A stretch of 64,000 nt of DNA from Calditrichota bacterium (GTDB taxonomy: Bacteria > Electryoneota > RPQS01): contig JACJWA010000001.1 in the NCBI GenBank assembly GCA_020637395.1, positions 1,550,001-1,614,000 on the forward strand. The letters are read 5' to 3'. Below are positions 34,793 through 43,082 of the stretch, piece after piece (the stretch's first letter is position 1; every line of letters begins with the position of its first letter). The position numbers and the translations under genes were made by a program. The notes under the pieces are model-generated. The model ran no database searches. It was given only the letters and a program-made list of their open reading frames with translations, and was not told where the DNA came from.

Positions 34793-35481
34793 CCGAAATC
34801 GTTCGTGATCGCGTGCTGGTCCTGCGCGTGATTCCCTATAGCGAAACCTCGCTGATTCTGACGGTGTTCAGCCGGTCGCGCGGGAAACTCGGTCTCCTTG
34901 CCAAGGGTGCGCGCCGAAAGATCAAGAATGGTTCGGCGCTCGCCATTGAGCCCGCTTACGAGCTTGAAGCCGTCTGGGGACAGAAGACTACGCGTGACTT
35001 GCAGATCGTCCGCGAGTTCACGCTCCTAACGTCGCGGTATTCATTACGTTCTGCTCCTGAGTCATTGGTCATTGCACAGGCAATCTCCGAGCTCCTGTTG
35101 CGATCACTCAGAGATGAAGATCCGCACACCGAACTTTTCGATTTCGCGCTTCAGACGCTTGGGTGCTGCGAGACTCGCGGCAAAGATCTCCTACCAGTGT
35201 TCTGGAGATTCGAGCTGGAATTGTTGTCCCAAATCGGGTTTGCCCCGGGTGAGTCCGGGTTCGCGGGGAGTAGCACGGCACCACTTAGCGGAGAGGCTTC
35301 GGCCGTCTTACGAAAGTTGCGGACCTCTCCCCTCGACATGGCGGCAAAGCTCAGAGTTTCCCCTGCCGCCGAGAGGGAGATTTCACTCTGGTTCTCCACC
35401 TATTTTCTTCACCATCTTGCCTTCCCCGCACAGCTGAGATCCCTTGAGGCTCTGCGTTGGGCGAGACACAAACGTTACTGA
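34789..35481 (+). CDS. recO: DNA repair protein RecO
   Basis: 230 residues from the ATG that overlaps the ksgA stop; an upstream GTG at 34738 is less likely. N-terminal OB-fold: VRDRVLVLRVIPYSETSLILTVFSRSRGKLGLLAKGARR; helical C-terminal part with LLPVFWRFELELLSQIGF. The four-Cys zinc finger found in many RecO proteins is not present as a complete set. It works with RecR (9415-10026) in loading RecA onto SSB-covered gaps. Downstream glyS starts 19 bases on. Confidence 0.9.
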   Translation: MTEIVRDRVLVLRVIPYSETSLILTVFSRSRGKLGLLAKGARRKIKNGSALAIEPAYELEAVWGQKTTRDLQIVREFTLLTSRYSLRSAPESLVIAQAISELLLRSLRDEDPHTELFDFALQTLGCCETRGKDLLPVFWRFELELLSQIGFAPGESGFAGSSTAPLSGEASAVLRKLRTSPLDMAAKLRVSPAAEREISLWFSTYFLHHLAFPAQLRSLEALRWARHKRY

Positions 35482-35500
35482 CAAAACAAAAGTCTATCGC

Positions 35501-36916
35501 ATGGCTTCTCAGAATGTCATGGACAAAGTCGTCAGCCTCTGCAAACGGCGCGGCTTTGTCTTTCAATCATCGGAAATCTACGGCGGTCTTGCCTCGATCT
35601 GGGACTACGGTCCGCTGGGCATCGCGCTGAAAAACAATCTCGCCAACTACTGGTGGCGGGAAATGACTCAGCTGCACGACAACATCGTCGGATTGGATGC
35701 TTCTATTCTAATGCATCCGCAGGTCTGGAAGGCCTCAGGGCATGTGGATGGATTCGTGGACCCGCTGGTGGATTGCAAGAATTGCAAGGCGCGCTTCAAA
35801 GCTCAAGACTTGATCAAGCAGTGGAAGAACAAGAAAAAGCTTGCCGCAATCTCTGACGGAGAAATTGAAGAGGGACGTGAAGGCGATCTGACAGAGCTTG
35901 GCAAAGTCCGCTGGCAGGAGGCCGCGTGTCCGTCCTGCGGTACTTCGGGCAATCTGACCTCACCGCGACTTTTCAATCTAATGCTCAAAACCTTTCTCGG
36001 TCCGGTTGAGGAAAGCGCCGCAGTCGTGTACCTGCGCCCGGAAACCGCGCAAGGAATCTACGTCAACTATCTGAATGTCCTCAATACCTCACGCATGAAG
36101 TTGCCCTTCGGCATTGCGCAGATTGGCAAGGCCTTTCGCAACGAAATCACGCCGGGGAATTTTATCTTCAGGACGCGCGAGTTTGAGCAAATGGAAATGC
36201 AGTTCTTCGTGCGCCCGGAAGAGGGCACTGAATGGCTGGCCAAGTGGCGCGACAAACGATTCGAGTACTACAAGAAGCTCGGAATCCGGGAAGAGAAGCT
36301 GCGGCTGCATCAACACACTCCCCAGGAACTTGCGCACTATGCGGAAGACGCGTACGACATTGAATACGAGTTTCCATTCGGCTGGCAGGAGATCGAAGGC
36401 ATTCACAACCGCACCAGTTTCGATCTGAAGCGGCACCAGGAGTTTTCCGGCAAGGAACTCTCATACATGGACGAGGAATCGAAAGAGCGTTTCACACCAT
36501 TTATCATTGAAACCTCGTCCGGTCTTAACCGCACTCTCTTGACCTGTCTGGTGGACGGCTATTACGAAGACACTCAGGACGGCGAAGCACGCACGGTTCT
36601 GCGCCTTTCTCCAGCCATCGCTCCGATCAAAGCCGGCGTCTTTTCACTTGTCAAGAAGGACGGCTTGCCCGAAATAGCGGATCAGCTTGCCAACGATTTG
36701 CGACGCGTCGGCACAGTCTTCACGGATCACTCGGGATCCATCGGACGTCGCTACCGCCGGATGGACGAAGTCGGCACTCCGTGGGGTATCACCGTGGACT
36801 ACCAGACCAAAGAAGATCTGACGGTCACGTTACGTGATCGCGACTCGCTTGAACAATCCAGAGTGACGATAGCCGAGTTGCCCGCTATGATCGCCGCGAA
36901 AATTGCCTCGGCATAA
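35501..36916 (+). CDS. glyQS: Glycyl-tRNA synthetase, single-chain (alpha2) type
   Basis: 471 residues from the ATG at 35501; a longer in-frame form from 35444 would overlap recO and adds nothing family-like. Class II motifs: WDYGPLGIALKNNL (motif 1 region), FRNEITPGNFIFRTREFEQ (motif 2 with the catalytic Arg), and the late ETSSGLNRTLLT/ARTVLRLSPAIAPIKA region (motif 3). A zinc-ribbon-like pair is present (CKNC near 91 and CPSC near 145). This is the eukaryote-like dimeric enzyme of one polypeptide, not the tetrameric GlyQ/GlyS of Proteobacteria. C-terminal anticodon-binding domain complete. Confidence 0.97.
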   Translation: MASQNVMDKVVSLCKRRGFVFQSSEIYGGLASIWDYGPLGIALKNNLANYWWREMTQLHDNIVGLDASILMHPQVWKASGHVDGFVDPLVDCKNCKARFKAQDLIKQWKNKKKLAAISDGEIEEGREGDLTELGKVRWQEAACPSCGTSGNLTSPRLFNLMLKTFLGPVEESAAVVYLRPETAQGIYVNYLNVLNTSRMKLPFGIAQIGKAFRNEITPGNFIFRTREFEQMEMQFFVRPEEGTEWLAKWRDKRFEYYKKLGIREEKLRLHQHTPQELAHYAEDAYDIEYEFPFGWQEIEGIHNRTSFDLKRHQEFSGKELSYMDEESKERFTPFIIETSSGLNRTLLTCLVDGYYEDTQDGEARTVLRLSPAIAPIKAGVFSLVKKDGLPEIADQLANDLRRVGTVFTDHSGSIGRRYRRMDEVGTPWGITVDYQTKEDLTVTLRDRDSLEQSRVTIAELPAMIAAKIASA

Positions 36917-36945
36917 CTCCAAAATTCAGAGACAGACGTACCGCC

Positions 36946-37701
36946 ATGCTCCATGAAGAAATGCGCCGACAAGGCACTTTCTTGTTTCGCTACCGAAGCT
37001 ATCTTCCGCTTCTGCTGGTGCCGTTCGGAGTATGGCAGCTTTCCCGTCAGACCGCCTATGTCGGGAATTCTGAGTTTGTGGACCGACTCTGGGACTTCTC
37101 GTGCTTGGGGTTGGCTCTTGTCGGAAGCTTGATTCGTTTTCTATCCGTTGGATATGCTCAGTCGGGGACTTCCGGACGAAATACGTCTGCGGGACAGATT
37201 GCGGACGGTCTGAATCAGAAGGGTATGTACTCACTGTGCAGGCATCCGCTCTATCTGGGCAATCTCATTATCTATTCTTCCGTGCTGCTCTTCACAAAGT
37301 CGGGGTGGTTCGCGGCCGCCGGATCACTCGCCTTGTTTCTCTACTACGAGCGCATCATCGCGACGGAAGAGGCGTACCTGATCGAGAAGTTTGGAAACGG
37401 CTTCACGGATTGGGCCTCGCGAACGCCGTGCCTGATTCCGAGCTGCAAAAACTGGGTAAAGCCCGGTCTGTCGTTTTCGATGAAGGCAGGCCTGCGCAGC
37501 GAGTTCTACTCGGTCGTTGCCGCAGTCGTCACATTCTTCATACTTGATCTATTTGAGAGGTATTTTGTCGAAGGCGTTGTGCGTGCAGACACGACATGGA
37601 CGATCCTGCTCGTGTTTTCTCTCGCAACTTTCTTTGTCTTGAGGCACTTGCGAAAGCATACGAATCTATTGAACGAAACGGCGGCACGTTTCGAACACTG
37701 A
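36946..37701 (+). CDS. Integral-membrane methyltransferase (ICMT/PEMT-like family)
   Basis: 251 residues with about five hydrophobic segments. The conserved block GMYSLCRHPLYLGNLII (93-109), followed by a segment rich in Tyr/Glu (YYERIIATEEAYLIEKFG, about 143-160), is the S-adenosylmethionine-binding signature of isoprenylcysteine carboxyl methyltransferase and phospholipid methyltransferase families. The N-terminal EEMRRQGTFLFRYRSYLPL and the TSGRNTSAGQIADGLN (75-90) segments resemble, from memory, the proteins annotated as Kdo2-lipid A 1-phosphate O-methyltransferase (LmtA), so lipid A is a plausible but unproven substrate. Last gene before a terminator shared with the opposite strand. Confidence 0.72.
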   Translation: MLHEEMRRQGTFLFRYRSYLPLLLVPFGVWQLSRQTAYVGNSEFVDRLWDFSCLGLALVGSLIRFLSVGYAQSGTSGRNTSAGQIADGLNQKGMYSLCRHPLYLGNLIIYSSVLLFTKSGWFAAAGSLALFLYYERIIATEEAYLIEKFGNGFTDWASRTPCLIPSCKNWVKPGLSFSMKAGLRSEFYSVVAAVVTFFILDLFERYFVEGVVRADTTWTILLVFSLATFFVLRHLRKHTNLLNETAARFEH

Positions 37702-37725
37702 TTGTCCCATAGTTTGCAGATAAGG

Positions 37726-37750
37726 AAAGCCCGGCCAATGGCCGGGCTTT
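37726..37750. terminator. Bidirectional terminator
   Basis: AAAGCCCGGCC-AAT-GGCCGGGCTTT: an 11-bp perfect stem with a 3-nt loop flanked by A and T runs on both sides, 25 bases after the methyltransferase stop and 25 bases before the stop of the convergent rplI gene. Confidence 0.92.
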
Positions 37751-37774
37751 ATGCATTTCAAGAGGTCGGGTCGC

Positions 37775-38221
37775 TTAGGTATTCGGCACGACGTCCACAG
37801 TGATCGTCGCAATGACTTCACGGTGAAGCTTGACCGGGATATTGAATTCCCCAAGATGCTTGATCGGATCCTCGAGCTGAATCTTGCGGCGATCAATTTC
37901 GATGCCGCGTTCCTTGATCAGCTCAGCAATGTCTGCGGTGGTCACCGCGCCAAACATCCTATCTTCCTCACCCACCTGCACACCCTTCAACAGGCGCAGG
38001 CCATTGATCTGAGCGTACACATCACCGGCCTTGCGGCGCTCTTTAAGATCCCTCATCTGAAGAATCTTACGCTCCTGATCCAGCCGCGCAAGGTTTGACT
38101 TCGTCGCGGCAAACGCAATGCCGCGCGGGATCAGGAAGTTGCGGGCATAGCCCGGCTTCACCTGAACCAGATCACCAACCTTGCCCAGCGACTCAAAATC
38201 TGTTCGCAGAATAACTTGCAT
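37775..38221 (-). CDS. rplI: 50S ribosomal protein L9
   Basis: 148 residues, the normal length. N-terminal globular domain MQVILRTDFESLGKVGDLVQVKPGYARNFL with the L9 signature (G-x2-G-x4-V-x2-G-[FY]-x2-N-[FY]-L), the connecting helix (about 40-75) and C-terminal rRNA-binding domain. Last gene of rpsF-ssb-rplI. In most bacteria rpsR (bS18) lies just upstream of rplI; here only 17 bases separate rplI from ssb. Confidence 0.97.
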   Translation of the reverse strand: MQVILRTDFESLGKVGDLVQVKPGYARNFLIPRGIAFAATKSNLARLDQERKILQMRDLKERRKAGDVYAQINGLRLLKGVQVGEEDRMFGAVTTADIAELIKERGIEIDRRKIQLEDPIKHLGEFNIPVKLHREVIATITVDVVPNT

Positions 38222-38238
38222 TGGTCTATGTTTGAAGG

Positions 38239-38712
38239 TTACTTGTTAGTCATGAAGTTCTGATAGGCGAACGCCGTGTGCTCGCGCTCATCATCGTCAT
38301 GCGGATGCGGATGGTCTTCGTCCTCATACGAGTCCACGTGACCATGATGATCGTCACTCGTATGATCGCGGCGATTCAGGAATTGAATCCTGCGCGCCTT
38401 GATCTCCACCCAGCTGCGCGTCGTCCCATCCTCGTTCGCGAAGCTGCGGCTCTGCAGCTCCCCCTCTACAAGTACTGCACTGCCTTTGTGAAGGTTTTCC
38501 TTGCAGCTTTCAGCAAGCTTGTACCAAGCGACGATACCGATGAAACACACATCTTCCTTGATGCGTCCGCTTGAGTCCTTGAACTTGCGATTGGACGCAA
38601 TCGTGAAATTGGCGACCGGTACGTCCGAGGTCGTCTTGCGAAAGGTCGGGTCCTTAATCAGGTTGCCCGCGATGATCACACAATTAATGTCAGGCATCTT
38701 GAATTCCGCCAT
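38239..38712 (-). CDS. ssb: Single-stranded DNA-binding protein with His/Asp-rich tail
   Basis: 157 residues. The OB-fold (about 1-112) is standard: NCVIIAGNLIKDPTFRKT, VANFTIASNRKFKD, FIGIVAWYKLAESCKENLHKGSAVLVEGELQSR. The C-terminal tail is unusual. Instead of a Gly/Pro/Gln-rich linker and an acidic tip such as DDDIPF, residues 115-145 contain eight His and many Asp/Glu (DDHHGHVDSYEDEDHPHPH), and the protein ends AFAYQNFMTNK. The acidic-aromatic tip normally recruits RecO, RecQ, DNA polymerase III and others, so partner binding may differ, or a second ssb may exist elsewhere. Cotranscribed with rpsF and rplI. Confidence 0.9.
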   Translation of the reverse strand: MAEFKMPDINCVIIAGNLIKDPTFRKTTSDVPVANFTIASNRKFKDSSGRIKEDVCFIGIVAWYKLAESCKENLHKGSAVLVEGELQSRSFANEDGTTRSWVEIKARRIQFLNRRDHTSDDHHGHVDSYEDEDHPHPHDDDEREHTAFAYQNFMTNK

Positions 38713-38783
38713 ACTATCTCCCTTTTTCCGCGAACACGATTCCCACAGCTTTCGCCCTCCCTGAGGCGTCAGCTTCCATATTC

Positions 38784-39278
38784 TTAAGCCGTCTTCTCTG
38801 CCTCAGCGTCGGCAGTTTCGGCTGTCGCGTTCGAGTCGTCGTCCATCGTTTCGTCAGAATTGCTGTCTTCGGCAGCACTCGCAGACTCCTGAGCACCTTC
38901 CGCTCCGGTTTCTGCTGCTGCCGTTTCCTGCTTCACCACGCCCATCGTCGAAACCGACTCTTGATCCACTTCAGGCACCCGCTCCGGATCAACAATCGTG
39001 ATCATGTTGCGCAGCAGAGATGTCGTCAAATGCAAGAGACGATCCAGTTCAATCGTTGCCGCTGTCGGAAGATCATACACGGACAATACGTAGTGACCAT
39101 ATTGGCGGTGGCGAATCTCATAGGCCAAGCGACGCTTGCCCCAGCGTTCCCAGCGGCGCAGAGTTCCTCTGCTTTCCAAAACATAATCGTTGATTTTTTT
39201 CAAGTCGTGCTCGACTTGCTCCGGTTCGACATTCGGATCAAAAATCAACACCATTTCGTACGTCTTAGTCTGGCTCAT
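38784..39278 (-). CDS. rpsF: 30S ribosomal protein S6
   Basis: 164 residues from the ATG at 39278, which has AAGGGAG upstream. The body is canonical bS6: YEMVLIFDPNVEPEQVE, LRRWERWGKRRLAYEIRHRQYGHYVLSVYD, LLRNMITI. An acidic Ala/Glu/Asp-rich extension of about 60 residues follows (from about 100). bS6 pairs with bS18 in the ribosome platform, but rpsR is not in this operon. Order: rpsF-ssb-rplI. Confidence 0.95.
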   Translation of the reverse strand: MSQTKTYEMVLIFDPNVEPEQVEHDLKKINDYVLESRGTLRRWERWGKRRLAYEIRHRQYGHYVLSVYDLPTAATIELDRLLHLTTSLLRNMITIVDPERVPEVDQESVSTMGVVKQETAAAETGAEGAQESASAAEDSNSDETMDDDSNATAETADAEAEKTA

Positions 39279-39329
39279 GCAACTCCCTTTGGTCTTGCGT
39301 CCTGACGGTGCCAACCGGCAGGCAGGGTT

Positions 39330-39902
39330 TTATATTTCCGAGGACGCGTTGTAGCGATTCATCGCGGCGTCCAGTCCAAATTCCAACCAATGTTCGATCG
39401 CGTCTGCGCCGAGCGACGCAAGCTCACGGTACGCTTCCAGGGGTTTTCCCCGCAACTTGCGCAGAACCCAGTAGCCCACGTCCGCTCCCGGAACTCCTCC
39501 TCCGACTCCCAGCCTAAGCCGTGGAATGTCTTCAGTCCCGATCGTCTCAATAATCGAGCGCAACCCCTTCTGCCCGCCGGCGCCGCCACCGCTCCTGATT
39601 CGCAGCTTCCCTTCAGGCAAGTTCACGTCGTCGCAAACGACGATCAGTGATTTGCTTTCCAGTTTGTGCCAACGCATGGCCGCGGTTACAGGGCGGCCCG
39701 AAAGATTCATGTAAGCCAATGGAAGCAGAAGCGTCACATCCCGACCCGGAAGCGCCGCGGATGCGGTCTCCGCGACCGGCCCGCGTTTGAAACTTACACC
39801 AGCTCGACGCGCAAGCTCTTCGCAGACCGCAAACCCGATGTTGTGCGGCGTGTCATCATATTCAGTTCCGGGATTTCCCAGACCAACGACCAGCCGCATC
39901 AC
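39330..39902 (-). CDS. pth: Peptidyl-tRNA hydrolase
   Basis: 190 residues. Releases tRNA from peptidyl-tRNA that drops off ribosomes. Active-site residues visible: Asn10 and His20 in GLGNPGTEYDDTPHNIGF, Asp91 in VVCDDVNLP, and the GKLRIRSGGGAGGQKGLRSI block (about 98-117). Second Met may be the true start. Its place downstream of rplY (ctc) repeats the spoVC position of Bacillus. Confidence 0.96.
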   Translation of the reverse strand: MMRLVVGLGNPGTEYDDTPHNIGFAVCEELARRAGVSFKRGPVAETASAALPGRDVTLLLPLAYMNLSGRPVTAAMRWHKLESKSLIVVCDDVNLPEGKLRIRSGGGAGGQKGLRSIIETIGTEDIPRLRLGVGGGVPGADVGYWVLRKLRGKPLEAYRELASLGADAIEHWLEFGLDAAMNRYNASSEI

Positions 39903-39930
39903 TCAGACCTCAAGAGAGGAGGAAGCTGTC

Positions 39931-40557
39931 CTACTCCTCAACCGCCTTCTTCTCACGAATCACTTCGGGTTCGGCACCACCTGCCTCGGCGGCAGCTTCT
40001 TCCTCAGTCTCAGCCTTCTTGCCGCTGACGTGCACGATCACGGCATGAGAATCGCCGTGAACCGTAACACCGTCCAGCTTGACGTCTTCAACGCGAATCG
40101 AGTCGCCGACCTTCAGCTCAGTAACATCAACATCAATGTGGCCGGGCATCGCATCAGGCAGACACTCGATTTCCAACTCGTAAATCACAACGTCAAGAAT
40201 TCCGCCCTGCGTCTTGACTCCGTACGGCGTACCAACCGCATGTACTGGCACATGCACGCGAATACTCTGCGTCAAGTCCACGCCCATCAAGTCCACGTGA
40301 ATCACTTCTCCGAAAACAGGGTGGCGCTGAACCTCGCGAATGACGCACGGCAGCGTCTGACCCGTCAATCTCAGATCTATGACGGCCGTCTCCTTGCGAA
40401 GCAGTCGTCCCAACTCAATAGAGTCAAAAGACACGTGTTTCACGTCGTGCTTCGCATTGTAGTACACTCCGGGAATGCGACCCGCTTTGCGCATCTGATG
40501 GCCCTTGGGCTCACTGGGAGTGCGCGGCTCCGCTGACAATAGTGCGTGTTCTGACAT
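39931..40557 (-). CDS. rplY: 50S ribosomal protein L25 / general stress protein Ctc
   Basis: 208 residues, the long TL5/Ctc form: N-terminal 5S-rRNA-binding L25 domain (KGHQMRKAGRIPGVYYN; HVSFDSIELGRLLRKE), C-terminal beta domain (VHVPVHAVGTPYGVKTQGGILDVVIYELEIECLPDAMP) and an Ala/Glu-rich charged tail. Located between prs and pth, in the same order as in Bacillus (prs-ctc-spoVC). Confidence 0.95.
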   Translation of the reverse strand: MSEHALLSAEPRTPSEPKGHQMRKAGRIPGVYYNAKHDVKHVSFDSIELGRLLRKETAVIDLRLTGQTLPCVIREVQRHPVFGEVIHVDLMGVDLTQSIRVHVPVHAVGTPYGVKTQGGILDVVIYELEIECLPDAMPGHIDVDVTELKVGDSIRVEDVKLDGVTVHGDSHAVIVHVSGKKAETEEEAAAEAGGAEPEVIREKKAVEE

Positions 40558-40583
40558 GGCTTGTTATGATTAATAATGAATGA

Positions 40584-41600
40584 TCAATCCGGGGAGATAA
40601 ATCCGGCCATCGAACTCAACTGCTCCTGATCCACCATCAATTCGCGATTGTCGTGCGAATCGAGAAACAAATGACTGATGGATTCTTCTTCATGGATGCG
40701 CCGAATCGCGCCGGCAAAGAGCTTCGCGGTCGAAAGCTTGAGAATCTTTTTGAACTGATGCTCACGCGGCGTCGGCAACGTGTCGCATACCCAGAGTCTC
40801 GTGATCTCGCTCGCTTCGATTCGGTCCACAGCCGCACCCGATAGCACGGGATGAGTTATCGCGCCGTAGATATCCAAACAACCGCGATCCTTTAGCATCG
40901 AAATCGTTGCGGCAAGAGTTCCCGCCGTATCCACAATGTCGTCCACGATCAAACAGTTCTTGCCGCGCACATCTCCGATGAGATTCAGCGCCACTGCCTT
41001 GTTGGGACCCGTGCGAAACTTGTCAACGATCACAAAATCAGTTTTCAGGAAGTTCGCGTAAAAGCGCGCAAGCTTCGTTGAGCCCACATCCGGAGCGACA
41101 ATCGTCAGATTCTCGACCGGATGCATCGTAAACAGATCAATGAACAACCGCGACGCCATCAGATGGTCAAAGGGAATGTTGAAGAACCCTTGAATCTGCG
41201 GTGCGTGCAAATCCATCGTCAGAATCCGATGAATCCCGGCTGCCTGCAACAGATCCGCGACCAGTCTTGAGGTGATCGCCACGCGCGGTCCGTCTTTGCG
41301 ATCCTGTCGAGCGTATCCGTAGTAGGGAATCACCGCCGTGATTCGCGCAGCCGATGCCCGCTTCGCCGCGTCCACCATGATCAGCAACTCAAGCAGATTC
41401 TCCGCCGGAGGACAGGTTGGCTGAACAAGAAAGACGTCCCGACCGCGAATGTTCTCCTCGAACTGAACTCCGATTTCGCCGTCCGAAAAGCGGCTAATCT
41501 TGACTTCGCCCAGAGGAATCCCCAACACGTCAGCAATCCGCTCGCCCAGTGAACGGTGGGCGGTGCCGCAGAAGATCTTCAATTCATAACCGCCAGGCAA
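40584..41600 (-). CDS. prs: Ribose-phosphate pyrophosphokinase
   Basis: 338 residues. Makes PRPP from ribose 5-phosphate and ATP. Catalytic flexible loop YARQDRKDGPR (about 95-105), metal/ATP site MDLHAPQIQGFF, and the PRPP-binding loop CLIVDDIVDTAGT (about 221-233). The TTG start at 41600 has GGAG seven bases upstream; a TTG at codon 7 is the alternative. It lies 65 bases downstream of tRNA-Gln on the same strand. Confidence 0.96.
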   Translation of the reverse strand: MPGGYELKIFCGTAHRSLGERIADVLGIPLGEVKISRFSDGEIGVQFEENIRGRDVFLVQPTCPPAENLLELLIMVDAAKRASAARITAVIPYYGYARQDRKDGPRVAITSRLVADLLQAAGIHRILTMDLHAPQIQGFFNIPFDHLMASRLFIDLFTMHPVENLTIVAPDVGSTKLARFYANFLKTDFVIVDKFRTGPNKAVALNLIGDVRGKNCLIVDDIVDTAGTLAATISMLKDRGCLDIYGAITHPVLSGAAVDRIEASEITRLWVCDTLPTPREHQFKKILKLSTAKLFAGAIRRIHEEESISHLFLDSHDNRELMVDQEQLSSMAGFISPD

Positions 41601-41665
41601 TCACTCACTCCGGTGTGTTTGGCAGGACAGTCCCGCTCTTGGCCGCGCTAATCGAACCCGTCTCG

Positions 41666-41738
41666 CTGGGGCGGAAGGACTCGAACCTCCGGATGGCAGG
41701 ACCAAAACCTGCTGCCTTACCAACTTGGCTACGCCCCA
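41666..41738 (-). tRNA. tRNA-Gln (anticodon TTG)
   Basis: 73 nt. Acceptor stem TGGGGCG/CGCCCCA, whose weak first pair U1-A72 is typical of glutamine tRNA; anticodon stem GCAGG/CCTGC with loop TTTTGGT, anticodon TTG; T loop TTCGAGT. Discriminator G; CCA not encoded. It occupies the space between spoVG and prs where Firmicutes have glmU, and is probably processed from a message that continues into prs. Confidence 0.95.
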
Positions 41739-41751
41739 ATACTTCCCGCAT

Positions 41752-42060
41752 CTATTCTGCTATGCCCAAGAAACCGTGTCCCGGTGCCACAGGCCGATCG
41801 GCGGAATCGCTCGACTGTCGCCTGAATTCGTCCAGGATCTGTGTTTCAATCTGGCGCCGAAACTCATTTGTAATCGGATGAGCAATGTCTTTGTACGTGC
41901 CATCCTCAAGCTTGCGGCTTGGCATGCACACAAACAACCCGTCCTTGCCCTCGATGATCTTCAGTCCGCGAACCACAAAGACATCGTCAAACGTGATGTT
42001 CACGAATGCCTTGAGCTTGTCCTCGTCCCGAAGGTTGATGTGAATCTCAGTGATGGTCAC
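41752..42060 (-). CDS. spoVG: SpoVG family RNA/DNA-binding regulator
   Basis: 102 residues from a GTG at 42060, preceded by GAGGG at good spacing; a longer frame from 42132 lies inside ispE. The family body is clear: MTITEIHINLRDEDKLKAF, VTF-like DDVFVVRGLKIIEGKDGLFVCMPSRK, YKDIAHPITNEFRRQIE. SpoVG proteins bind nucleic acids and act as regulators in several phyla; the name from sporulation does not imply endospores here. Order ispE-spoVG-(tRNA)-prs-rplY-pth is conserved with Bacillus except for glmU. Confidence 0.95.
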   Translation of the reverse strand: MTITEIHINLRDEDKLKAFVNITFDDVFVVRGLKIIEGKDGLFVCMPSRKLEDGTYKDIAHPITNEFRRQIETQILDEFRRQSSDSADRPVAPGHGFLGIAE

Positions 42061-42101
42061 GGAACAACCCTCTGCTTCCCATGCGAGTATGACCTGTACG
42101 A

Positions 42102-43004
42102 CTAACTTCGGGATCGGGCGACTGCGCGGCACACCGTCACCTTGACCCCATCTATCCGAGCAAGCTCGTGCGCGGCATGCCGAGCTGTCTCATCAGACCT
42201 GAACACTCCGAAGACGGTCGAGCCACTTCCGGAGAGCAAAGCATACTCCGCCCCCCGCTCCAGCAAGGTGTCCCTGAAGTGCCGCAGTCGAGGGTGAATC
42301 TGGAAAACAATATTTTCCAAGTCGTTAGAAGGCGAAAATAGAGGATATGCTTCACCTGTCTCCCTCGACCACAAGGGATTAAATATAGCATTCTTCTCCA
42401 CTTCTGTCAAGCCAACCCCGATTTTTCCGAAGACCTCGGCTGTCCTTACCCCAAAATCCGGAGTCACCAAGACGAACGTCCCATCCGCATGATCTGTCAA
42501 GGGTTTGATGTCGTCTCCGCGCCCCAAAGCGTGAGCAAGCCCGCCGTACAGGAAGAAGGGACAGTCTGCCCCGAGATCCTTGGCAAGAGGCACAAGCCGT
42601 TCGACCTCCCACTTCAAGCCCCAGAGCCGATTCAGGCCCAGCAGGGCGATTGCCCCGTTCGAAGACCCCCCTCCTACGCCGCCCTGAAGCGGAAGACGCT
42701 TCCGAAGTAAAATTGACCCGCGCATCCGCCGACCTGATACTCCTGAAAGCATCTGAGCCGCCCGCACCACCAGATTCCCCGAGTCCGTGCGCAGATCGGC
42801 CCCTTCAATCTCGAGACTGAATTCGTCCGCGTCGCGAAACTCAAGCTCGTCACACCACTCCAACTCCTGAAAAAGAGTTTCCAGCTCGTGATATCCGTCG
42901 CTGCGTTTGCCCAGCACGCGCAGAAACAGATTCACTTTGGCCGGTGACTGAATCAGAAATCCATCTGAAAAGTAGGTGATATCCGGGTAGGAACGGGAAT
43001 GCAT
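42102..43004 (-). CDS. ispE: 4-diphosphocytidyl-2-C-methyl-D-erythritol kinase
   Basis: 300 residues from the ATG at 43004; in-frame starts at 43019 and 43070 exist and none has a good ribosome-binding site, so the start is uncertain. GHMP kinase of the non-mevalonate isoprenoid pathway. Seen: SPAKVNLFLRVLGKRSDGYHEL near the N-terminus (catalytic Lys region), the ATP loop PLQGGVGGGSSNGA, the catalytic Asp in GADCPFFL, and LLSGSGSTVFG near the C-terminus. A strong terminator for the preceding gene ends only about 30 bases before the start. Confidence 0.94.
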   Translation of the reverse strand: MHSRSYPDITYFSDGFLIQSPAKVNLFLRVLGKRSDGYHELETLFQELEWCDELEFRDADEFSLEIEGADLRTDSGNLVVRAAQMLSGVSGRRMRGSILLRKRLPLQGGVGGGSSNGAIALLGLNRLWGLKWEVERLVPLAKDLGADCPFFLYGGLAHALGRGDDIKPLTDHADGTFVLVTPDFGVRTAEVFGKIGVGLTEVEKNAIFNPLWSRETGEAYPLFSPSNDLENIVFQIHPRLRHFRDTLLERGAEYALLSGSGSTVFGVFRSDETARHAAHELARIDGVKVTVCRAVARSRS

Positions 43005-43032
43005 GGAAGGAGTGAACATCTGACAAAACGAA

Positions 43033-43057
43033 GCTCCGCCGCGCGAGGCGGCGGAGC
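43033..43057 (-). terminator. Rho-independent terminator after the BY-kinase gene
   Basis: GCTCCGCCGC and GCGGCGGAGC form a 10-bp perfect stem with a 5-nt loop; on the minus strand it is followed by TTCGTTTTGTC. It lies 25 bases after the stop of the tyrosine autokinase gene and just ahead of ispE. Confidence 0.85.
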
Positions 43058-43082
43058 AAACTTCTAACACTTCAAGATGCGG

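Noticed and set aside
39279..39329. bS6:bS18-type autoregulatory element in the rpsF leader
   Set aside because: A CACCG sequence and some pairing exist, but the characteristic bulged structure cannot be shown by eye and rpsR is missing from the operon.
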